Origin: Antedon mediterranea
Lineage: Eukaryota; Echinodermata; Crinoidea; Comatulida; Antedonidae
Direction: 5' to 3'
Length of the DNA: 64,000 bases
Assembly: GCF_964355755.1 (NCBI RefSeq)
Contig: NC_092676.1
Span: forward strand, 18,704,288 to 18,768,287
Shown: one piece after another, positions 24,801 through 36,800 of the stretch
Numbering within the stretch: position 1 is the first letter of the stretch
How the letters are laid out: every line of letters begins with the position of its first letter
The notes under the pieces: generated by a model
Database searches by the model: none
Seen by the model: only the letters and a program-made list of their open reading frames with translations
Told to the model about the DNA's origin: nothing
Program-made: the position numbers and the translations under genes

Positions 24801-27800
24801 TCTTCTGACGTAAATATTTTTGCTTTTAAATGCATTTTTTATCAATTGTTATCTGCTCAAGCATGAGATTTCCAAAGATTGTGAATCTTCATATTTAATC
24901 TTTTTATTATGACAAAATGACATATTGTACGTTATACCGTATTGATGTCATTTAGTGATTTGTAGCTGTTAAAGGAATATACAGGTCTGAAATAAGAATA
25001 ATTTTTTGTTGTAAATATCATTTCGAAAAATGTTGACTGTTTATTTATCAATTAAATTTCTGTTAAGGAGATTTGAGAAAGTAAGTTTTTGTTGGTTTTA
25101 AATTTGTATTATTCATTAGGTTAGTGAGTATTTAAACAAAATGGTGTCCTACTGTACATTTAGAAATCGAGAAAACATACAGTACTACTGAATACACATA
25201 TGGCATATTTTCAAGTGTCATGTTTTTTGCCAGTGATACTGAACATACCATATGTGTATCATTCAAATTGCACAGAAAATGTGGTGGGAACGGTACCAGA
25301 TGAAATATAATGAACGCAATATTATATTCTGAAAAAATCATAGAGAATGAACTAAATTATTATTTATATTCTATATATTATATTCACTTTAAATAATATT
25401 TTGATTTCTTTTATATTAATGATTGCAAAGTTCTCATTCTAAAGTGTAAAGATCTGTCTACACTATTAAACTAGTTTAACAAGTGTGATGTGCCCAAATA
25501 TGATAGTGATATTCCTAAATATGGTAGTGATATACTTCATCATGTCCATATATGGGCACCTCACATTTTTTTTGCCAAATACAAGGCTTTAAAGGGACAA
25601 CGACTAACAATTAAATGTTGTAGAGAATATGTAGGATAAATTAAAACAAATAAAAGCAACACTTTTGTCCTCTGACAGATTTTGACCTTCAACATCTGAT
25701 TACGATGTGTAATTTTCATCAATTTTAGGTGATTATTTTTACAATTAAAGATTTGTTTTGGTTAATCAATTTTGTAGTTGAATGCATCTTGTTCAATCTG
25801 GGTCACACATGGGGATCAATGTGTTGAGAGCAGCTAGTTCAATAAGATTGATTGGTTGTTCTAAATTTACTTTGTGCTGCCGAATCCTGATTAGATAATT
25901 ACTAGAAGTCGGCTTCAGTTGAATTGTTTATTTCTTTAAAGTTTTATAGCTAGAACTTAAATGTTACTTCCTTTTTCAAATCGTTCTATATATATTATGA
26001 ACTAATTCATAGCCTTTGTCCATTCGCATACATATAGATTTTATTACAAGTTTTGTTTATGCATTCAGTATTTAAATTAGGGTATAAGTTTCTAATTTGC
26101 TTAATTAATGAAGAATGTTTTTTTCCCCAAACATACATACTGTAGTTTAAGTAGGCCTAGTATGTTGTACAATTGAACAAAATAGTGGTTTGGTTTAGCA
26201 AGGAAATCAATGTACACGTCATTTCTGGAACATAACATAACTACAACAAATAGAATATCAATTTTCATGGAAGTGATCTCCCAAGAAGAAAGCATTTTTT
26301 TGTGATAACAATGCAACTTAACATTAAAATAATAACAAGATTAAATCGTTAGATGTAGTTACTCTTCTCAATTTGTCTGCGCATGTGTAGAATAGCAACA
26401 TCTGGACAGATCATGTGTGACTTTAATTTCAATATTTGATTTAATTGGTGATATTTTCCAAAAGATAGAAAACAAAACTACAGTATATTACTACAGTGAT
26501 ATTGTCTGACGACCACACACCTCTAGGCCACATAGCAACAAAAACAGAAACATTTTAAAGCTATGGAACGCACATTAGATTAAAAGAATGTTCTCCTGTG
26601 GATAGGAAGTCTTTCAATTATAGTTGCATTTCTATGTGACCTACTAAACTCGCTATTGAATGTTGTGGTGCTTAATAGAGCGTCTGTCAGCCAGCCTTAA
26701 CTTGGTTTGAAGGCCTGACGTCCAACCTTTCACCTACTACTTTACCCTACCCCTTAAGAAGCCCATAACATCCTACAAGCTGAAAAAACCCTTTTTACCT
26801 TGTTAGCATCCATAGAAGTGTTAGAATAAATTTTTATTTTTAAGCTCTGTGTGCACTATTACGTGATAAAAAATGTGATATATGGACATGGTGATGTCAT
26901 ATCTACCATATTTGGGCACACCACATTGGTCAAACTAGTTTTATAGTGTAGATAGCGCTTTCAAAATATAAATGTCATTAAATGTATTATTAGCTTTTTA
27001 GTGATACATACAGTGTACAACTGTATGTTATTCAAATGATTAGAAGAAAAAATAACTATTAAATTCAGTAACCATATCATGCATGTAATTCACACCTGTT
27101 TATGGGCACATTCCAAATTATAAATTAGGACCACATTTATGGAGATTGAAAGATCATAATTAAATCTCTTTATTTCTCAATGAATTATAATTCATAAAGC
27201 AATCAAATAGTTTCATTTAGGTGACTATAAAAGGTTTCCCCATGATGGTTACAGTGTCTAGTTAAATCTCCGGAGATGTTTCCAGATTGACTAAGCGCAT
27301 TTGAATAATCTGGCAATGGGGTTTTGAGCAGTAGTTCATTCGAGGATTTTGACATGCACTGTTTTCAACATTCAACCAATGTTAAAATGATTTAGCAGTA
27401 TTCCTTTACTGATTAAATTGGATTAGTAGAACGAATAAAAATCGATGAAAACAAGTTGTGAGAATTATTGATACCGTTTCGACACTTACAGCGTTTGTTT
27501 TGTATGTTTGCTGATGTTATGTGTAATGTTAGGATTATTTCAATTTCAATTGATTGATAAAGCATTTGGTGAATTCAATTGTACATTCTTATTGTTAATA
27601 TATGAGAAATATTAATAATAATAATAATAATAATGAGGAATGATTGGGGAATAATATTAATGAATGGTGGCACTTGTGGGAAATATTTAGGATTTAGTGT
27701 CTTTAAAAACGGTAAGAATATATTTGCTTTTTAAAATTTTGTAGGAACAGAAATATATATTCTATACTGCCTAAATCAGTAGAGTTTCTAGTTTATTTAA

Positions 27801-30800
27801 AAAGAAAAACATTACTTTCACAAATACTGAAAACCAAACTGAAACTCTATCAAGTTGTTTGTTGTCTTTTATAAGAATCAAGACAAAGGATGCATTTTGA
27901 TTATTCTGTCATAATTTTCTTTCTCAGGAACTGATGAAATAACTAAACTGAAACTAAAGTCCCATTCAGTCCCATTTGCAATAGCCATCGTGTTGGGCGC
28001 AATCTTTAAGAATGAATATTTCACCTTGGAATAGTTGTCTTTGTAAAATATATCTCAAATGATTAATAAAATCTTCTCGGCCCACAGAACACTATATTTA
28101 TTTTTTTAAATTTTTGGTTGAGATCTTGACGATAATACGTACAAATTTTATTATTGAAAAAAGAGAGCTTAGCAACCTTTTTTCTCTTTTATAATAGTGC
28201 CTTCCTAAAGTACAATCTTGTTAAGTAAAGACATTTGTGATGTATAGACATACAGTATCAATCAGATCTGTAGTCATGATCAAATCTTAACAAGAACATG
28301 CCCTTCATTTTATAGCAAGAGTTATGTTTGGAGCTTCCGTTACCATTTGAATTAAATTAGTAAATCTTAATAATTATAAGAACTAGTAAAGTTGGTACTG
28401 TAGTTGATTTATTTGATTGGTCTTGTGAAAAAACCTGTTTCAGTGATGTGCAATCATCCATTGCAGAGCCTGTATAAGAGATGACAGACCCAATAACCAA
28501 CATTAAGACATCAAGGTTTGTTTCCTTTAATTGGTTTGAAGTTTATTTAGTGTTTGATAGTACAATAGATATTCCAGAATCATGATGGATGTATTTCATT
28601 CCTCGGTTGTATGGTTTATTTTGCTGTCTTCTACCCAGCCCAAGTGTTACCAACCAAGTTTTTTTGTACATGAACATCATTTGATACCAACTGATTCTTT
28701 TATTCAATTGTTTGTTAGAATAGTTTTGTACTTTCCTAGGTACCTTTAAAAATTACTGGATGAGTCTACTGTACCACTTCAAAATTTCCCTCTTCATCTC
28801 CTTTGCTATGGGCCAACATTTTATAACTCACTAGCTAAAACAAAACAGCAAAGATAGGAATTGAATTAAGGGCTTACTTAGTTCAACAAAATATTAAGTA
28901 AATACCAGTTTAGCCATGGTAGCGCCATATGTCTCTGATGCACTTGTACCCAAGTGCCTCTTGTTTCTAAATAGTATTTGTAGTTTAGAGACTCTAGTTT
29001 TATAAACTAACATATCTTATTTGCTGGGATGTTAAGCTCATAATACTATATGTGTTGATAGGTTATCAATCACTTAAATGATTTCGTAATCATTTTAAGT
29101 ATCTTCATTTACCGAGATTAAAAATCAGATCATATTGAATTATAAATTGCTTATTAGTTTTAGCAAAGTAGATGATGATGTAAAGGGTGTTGCTAAAAGG
29201 AATGATGGATATAAGCTGTTTTTCTTTTTTTTTTATCCAGTGTCATGCTTTTATGAATATTACTTGGTATTGCTAAAAATAAATTAGAAAACGAGATGCG
29301 CAAAATGATATCTTCATATCTTCATTTTCATCCTAAAAGCTCAAGGATATATTCTAGTTATATTTTTTTAGGAAAGGATATATTGCCAAGATTACATAAC
29401 ATTGAAAGATAAGGAAATGATAATTTGCTTTTAGAATATAGAAAAAACTATTTCTGCCTAATATGTTAAAGAAGAAAAACCTAATTTTGATTTACTGTAA
29501 CCTTGTCCTCCCAGCAATTTTTTTTCTGAAATCATAAATAAATTGTGCAATTCTGGTCAAATAATTATTTCAACTCGACCCTGAAATTGTGTTGATGAGA
29601 CACTAAATAATTGTTCTTATTTGACTTAAGACCTTTATTTACATCATATATTTTATCTTTAGGATAACATAATTTTAAATGAATTGTAAAGTTAGTTTAA
29701 CATTCTTAACAATTATCTAAATTAGTTCTGTCCTTGTTTGTCCTTAGTCTAGGCTGTCTGGAGTCAGCTGTTAGATAATATTGTTATGTCGTTCATGAAA
29801 GAAACATTAATGCCTGTAATGATGTTGATGCCCAAACTAATGGGCTGTTAATAATGTGTGTACCCTTTAAAGAAAAGTACAATAATTATTGTTTAAAGAG
29901 TATAACTTTAAAGATATTTAGTTACTGTACCCCTGAAGTTCACTACATAAGCAGTTAGTACCAAAGGTAGAGTAGAATAGAAAACATCATTTTCATCACA
30001 AATTTAACACGATAGACTTTTCCAACAACTTACAATATTGTTGTTATGCAAATTTATGCAACTCGTATTGAGTAGAGTAGATATGTGTGTGTAAACTTCC
30101 CTAGTTTGATGGGAAAACCACAGTTATAATCAATTTAATTTTCTTCCATTTAACTAGGTTACTGTTGCGTTTCATTTCATCTCTCTTTTTCTATCTCTAC
30201 TCTTCCATCAATTCTTTTTCTTCCAAATCCATTCTCTTGCTTTCTCTATTTCATACTGTATTTGGTGGACCTCTATTGATCCTCATTTTCCCTATTTGAT
30301 CATCTTCCTACTCTTTTACATTGAGCTATCTCTTGACTTCCTCCTATCTTGAATTCCTCTTATCTTTGGTTTTCTTTCTGATTCACATGCTTTCTTTCTT
30401 TTGTCACCATGTGATATCTTTCTATATTAATTATGTTTTTTTTAAATAAAATTTCATGAAAGAAACATTAAGGCCTGTAATGATATTGATAACCAAAACT
30501 GATGAGCTTTTAATAATTTTGGTACCTTTTAAAATACTGTACAAGAACTGTGTTGTTAGAAATATGTAGACGTGTTACACTATAGATTCATGGTTGCCTA
30601 TAACAAAATTCAATCAAATTAATGACAATCATTTCCTTCAACGTACAAATGATAACATCAAACTTTGATTGCATAACAGATAAATTAGTTGTCTCATTAT
30701 CATTTCGTTACATACAGATTACGAGTTTTGTTTTCTTGTAATCGATTCATTCTCTAAACTACCAAAGCTCAAATTCTCAACCGCATACTTTAGCCTGCAA

Positions 30801-33800
30801 CATTTCATACATCTTGTCAGTGGAAGCATAACATCAACAAGAAGCCTAATATATGCCGACTCAGGCCCACTCACCCTCTGAAAACAGCCTAAAGGCATAA
30901 GCAGAAGTTTTGTTTGCTATTAATGAACAAGAATTGTGGTATGCGCACCGTTAATAGAATCAGCCGGCAGCCAGTCTCTAGGAAGTGCAATAAACTTCTT
31001 GGATTTCCGATTCTCTCGTGGTATCTGAGATGCGTGTTAATAACTACTGTACGTGTATAAGTTGCGTACCGAATAATATTGGATAGTATGCTTGTGATGT
31101 TTTAGTTAATGCATGTTTAAATGATATGATTGTATCGTATTATACTGCTGGCATGCTTCTTTTATCGCTAATTACTCGTTGAATAACGTACTGTGTCCTC
31201 AATTTATAGTCCATTTAGCAACAGTATCGACTAGCAAACTCTTCTACTAATTTAATCATACCTTATTAGGGCTTTCTTTTTACAATAATCTTCAACTGTT
31301 ATAGTTTCATATTTTACGATTAAGTAGGCCTACATGTAGCGTACAGTACATTCTTACGTTTCTCATTGAAGTTTTCAATTTTAAAAACTTTAATACAATA
31401 TTTTGGGGGGTTTTTTGGTCAAAAAGTAATTTGATCCTTATGTTTGTGCTGTTCTGTAAATAGACAAGGGAAGAGTTAAATTAATTGATTTAATACATCA
31501 ACGAGTGAGCGTACTACCGTGGTGGGTACCATGGGTTAAAAGGTCCATTTATTCAAAATATTGAGCCTTGTAATTTTGCATATCCAACCTAATTTTATTA
31601 CCATATTTCATTATTCTAAATAAACGATAAATTCTTAGTTTCCCATCTTCTGCAGTTTTATCAACTCTACTACTTATACTGCTTTAACCCATGCTGTTTC
31701 TTACACAGGTATCTCTTTCATTCAGGTATCCCATAATATTAAAATGACCTTGCAATATCTGACTACCGAATACCTAAAAGTTAGCATCAATTTCTACTTC
31801 AAAATATTGCTTAAGCAATCTGCGTCAAACTTAAGTGTACATGGAGCTGGAACCTCCGAGTCCAAATTAAGAATCAGAAAGAACTAGTAGAATTCTGTTG
31901 TGAATAAAATTGAAACATTATGAGGCAGGAATTAGGCAAAAAATATTGGGCAATAAAAATATGTTGAGGATAATATTGGCCAAAATCATACAAGAATATA
32001 TATAAACATTTTGAAGAATACATTTGACAATTCTTTTTCAAAGTACCTTGGTTTTTGTGGTTGGTTGAAAAATTAAGAAAAACTGTCCTAATTTTTAGAA
32101 AATTAAATTAAATTACAGTTTTGTTCTTCAGCTCCCATTATACCAAAGATTAGTATCAAATTTGTCAACTTATTATTTAAGTATTAACAAAAAGACAAAA
32201 GAAGAATGATAAAAGTATTGATTTTGTCTAAAAATCCTTAATTTGATTTTTGAAAGAAGAGAACGAAATTAATGGATACATATCTTTATCTTGAACTAAA
32301 TCTTTCTCATCATGACAAAGGTATTTTTTAGAAAAAATGCCATATCACATAATATGTATGTAGGAGTTTTGCCAAACAGGTGTTCATTTTGAGGTCATCG
32401 TATTGTCTTCTATTGTTGTCATATTGTCTTTTATTAATATTGTTGTCATAGTTGGATTCTTTTCTAAGATTTTTATTTTGTAATTTGGGTTAACAACAAA
32501 GAGTAAAAAATGATCAAAAAGAGTATAATATAGGATTTAGTTCAATCATTGCATTACAATTCATCTGTCTGTGACAGGTACATGTCGACAACCTATTCTA
32601 TTAAACTGTATTATTGCCTAATGTTTAACAAAACGATAGACTCACTGCAGCCATGCAATATATTGTCCGAGTGGAACCAGATCTCATTTAATCACACCCC
32701 CCTTAACTTATTCTAACTTCGGACACAAGCAAATCTGTTTTAATGCAATCCCAAAATATGCCTAATAAAATAATAATATCCAATTCAGCGAAAATGATTT
32801 AATAATATTTTTGCGCCCTAATTTAAAAAGGAAATGTAGGCTGTGAAATTCAGTATAATGTACCATAAAGTTTAGTGTCCCTGCTGTTTCTCGCTAGTTG
32901 ATGTTGTCCACTCGTAGGGGTTGTTCACCTGTAGTAAGCTTGATAGTGCCAATAGCAATTATAGATAATTAATCGGATCAGCGATGTTGATTCATTTAGG
33001 CAGCCCTATGGATATAGACCAAAATCAGGCTAGAATTTTAGCTGACATTACTTAAAAGCAGTGTACTTGAAATATACTCCATTTTATGATACACAGATAT
33101 CTTTTAATGACTTTTTGATGAATTATTGTGTCTGTTGGAACTGTCAATTAAGACCCTACTAATACTACAGTACTAGAGTTGAAAAAAAGGTCTGAAGACA
33201 TTAAAAGGGAATTACTCTACTTAAAAATATTTCTCCACAGCTCAATAATTACATATACAGATAACCTTTATTGTCCAAATAAACTGGAAATTGCATTGCT
33301 CACTTTATCACAAAGACAGATATAAAAATGAAGTATAAAAATATAACAACAACAAATATAACAACAATAATTAATATAACTAGACATGAAACTCGTCACT
33401 TTGACGAGTTAGTTATCCGCACGACAAACGCCACGTGCACGTCATACGTTGGAATATTGCACACCGAAAAAGATTATGTCATTATGACCTGAACTGAAGA
33501 ATATGATGTGTTGTTAGTGCTGAATGCTGTATATTTTCTGTCATATAGTACACACAGTATAATCTGTATACATGCCACAAACAGTGTAAAATAGGTGAAA
33601 TTACGGGACCCATATTTTATTTTAATTTTTAACATGTTGACGGTTTCAAAAGGAAACGCGAAGGTAGTAATTTCGGAAGAAAATTATCTCAGCAACAACA
33701 TATTAACGTTTAGAAGAAATTTGAATACGTGAAATATTAATGCGCGCTCTTTTAAATGTAATGAACTATGACGCAAAAGATGAAAATATGACTTTGTTTA

Positions 33801-36800
33801 TTTAACTGGCCATATGATGACATCACAACATCGGATTGGCGAGAAGTTCACATGATTTCGTATCTACAATCCCATAGCTTCCTGAAAACGTTTTAATCGT
33901 GATTATCACATTTTATTCTTACGAGCTATAACAGATTAAAATTTACTGTAAAGATGAAATTAATGACGCTGTTAATTAAAATTTGTAGGCATGATGACGT
34001 CATAAAAATTAAAATATTTTTAACTCATGCGTAAGATAGTTGATTGACCTAGACAATATTAAAATCTCGGAGAAAAAGGAATACAGATAGGCGTGATGCG
34101 CTCCATTGAATATGATGAGCAATAACAGAAGAGACAAAAATCCTATATTTTACAATCGTGTGGCCATACGATGACGTCACAATGTCCGGTTAGCCATATT
34201 GATTCATGATCCGATTTCTACAACTCATCAACTTCCAGAATATTTAATTAAAAAAAAGTTCACCTCGTTGTTTAGAATCTATGACTGTTTAAAAAAAGGC
34301 ATAATTTTGACAAATTTTTGAACTTTTTCATCAAAAACGCACGTAAAGTATCCAATTCAACGTGCCCGTATGACGTAATTGTAAGTCGAAATTGTTTTAA
34401 AATTGGTAAAATTACTATTAAAGGCTGGAAAAACATAATTCAATAAAAAAAAAAAACTTTTAGCGCTACGTGCGCACCACGCGCATAAAATTGTTCACGC
34501 GCGTGGGAAATTTTGATATGCTCAAAATGTCATGATCAGCGTAGAAAGTTGATTAAAAATTAATTTTGCGCATTTTGAGTTTTAAATGCGCGTGCGCGCG
34601 TAACTTTGTGTAAGACACGCAATTTTTTTTCCACAGAAAGTTAGCGCATGATATAAATTAAACTTTTGCTAAGTTTCAATTTAAATTGTTATATGGTTTT
34701 AAATCTATGTTAAATACGCGAAATTCATAAAATCGCGCGCAAGTCACGTTGCGCATTTCTGACGTCATTCACAATAGGAGGTGCACAACTTCACGTGAAT
34801 GCCCATATGTTGACAAAGTTATGAAATGTTATGTTTACACGTTTTTGAGATACGCGAGACACAAAAACAGAGGAAAAATGCGCGTGCGCGCGTAACGTCT
34901 TGTAAAACATGCCATTTTTAATCCACAAAAAGTTTGCCCTTGATATGACTTAAATTTTCACAAAGTGTCAAAACAAATTTATGCTTGGTTTTTAGCCTAT
35001 GATCAATCATAAAAAATCATAAAATCGCACGTAAGTCACGTTGCGCAACTCTGACGTCATTTAAAAATAGGAGGTGCACAACTTCACGTAAATGCCCATA
35101 TGTTGACAAAGTTATGAAATGTTACGTTTACACATGTTAGAGAAACGCTCTACACAAAAATGGAAGGAAAGAAATAAGAATAATACAGAAAAAAAAAAAA
35201 AAAATGATGATCCCATACAATCACAAGGAGTTATCCGCCAAGTGCGGATAACTAATAACAATTTAAAAATTACAGATAATAAATATTTAATGCATATTAC
35301 TAAAATATTTTTAAGGCAATATAATAGAGAATTCAAGAGGTGACCTTCAAGTGACCTTAAAATGAGGTTAATAGAGGAATCAAGATACGCTATATTAATA
35401 ATTCTGGCCATGTTATAATTATATGCAAGTCATGTATTAGATTTAAAGTCACAATTATGTGTTAAATCAAAACATAACAGGCAAGACAGTATAGTAATCA
35501 CAGCATATTTCCAGGGAGATGTAAAATAAATTATTTTACATCTCCCTGATAATTCTAACTTTATTTCCATCTAATTCATTGAATTCCCATACAGAAAAAT
35601 TACATTTCTGTTTTTATTTCAAAGTAAACATGTACACAATTTGGAAATAAGCAGAAACAGACCCACTTTTGTAGTTTTCCTCCAGGTGCAATTTGCACTT
35701 AATTCTGGGTTAAGATACAAGATGCGTGGCAGGCCTAAATTGTGAACGAGTAAAACCAATTAATCAAATCTAGATGTTAAACCTCACAATTCCAATAACT
35801 AGAACTCCAGCTCAAGTATTTGTAATTAGAAATAGGTTGTAAATTTAAATTAAAGTCAAAACAAAAGCAAAATATTTAGATGAATGGGATTTGCGAAGTT
35901 TATTTTTATTTGAAATAGAATTTAGTTTATTAATTGACAAGTATAATAAATAGAAGTTTGTTATTTATTGAATTGTTATAACTGTATATTGAAAATAAAT
36001 CTAAGAGATAATAATATTATAGTGGAAAGCTAATTTCTCCTACCAGGATTTCAATCATAATTATTTTCTTCAAATGATGAATTATTTTAAATACTTGCTC
36101 AAAGATTAGTCGAGTGGTTAAGATAATGAAACTGCAAGCCATAATATCAGTACACTAGGCTCAGGCTGTCCTCTATCATAATTCTGGTGGTAGAACAAGT
36201 CTTCTCAGAGAAGGACTTAAACTGGAAGTTCAGTGTACAATCACTTTGTTAAATGGTATGAAAAGGAATTCAATGGGTTTTCCCCTTTTAACCTTTACTT
36301 CTCATGCTATCATCAATGACACCTTTGATGGTTAGAAAACATATTAAAATTACATTCTTCTTTTCAAATTCTCATTTCAGGATTTACAAGCTGAGATTGA
36401 AGCACATCGTAATGTCTTCTCGTCCTTGCAAGATACAGGTTCACGACTCTTGCAGAGCGATGACGTCCAAACAGATGCAGAAATACTACAACGTCGTCTT
36501 GATAACATGAACTCACGCTGGTCAGGCTTGCAACACAAATCAGCTGAAATAAGGTTAGATGAAATACAGATAAAATATGATTTTTGATTGATACTTTGAA
36601 TGTTATATAAACTAAATCTGTTTTGCACTAGGTGAATTTATTTGGGTTAATTTAACATTTTAGCTGACAAAAGTTCAGACATCCCCTGCAATTTTTTATT
36701 GCTTACATGCTTGATAAGTGCTCATGAACGCATGAGATCTCATTTCCGAAGTAATTGGTTGCGGTATGTTTTTGGCTTCAAAATATGTAGAAACTGTTGA

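Larger units (their letters stand above)
11551..36380 (+). other. DMD: 24.8-kb intron between exons A4 and A5 (position of human DMD intron 55)
   Basis: Bounded by donor GTGAGT and acceptor TTTCAG, phase 0. It holds two Helentron-like elements, MITE copies, a tRNA-like element, several tandem duplications and the speculative first exon at 18787. The remaining stretches (about 11830-15300, 16890-18600, 18870-20400, 21530-23800, 27640-29790, 30560-33370) show no conserved frame, RNA gene or repeat that I can recognise. Confidence 0.9.
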
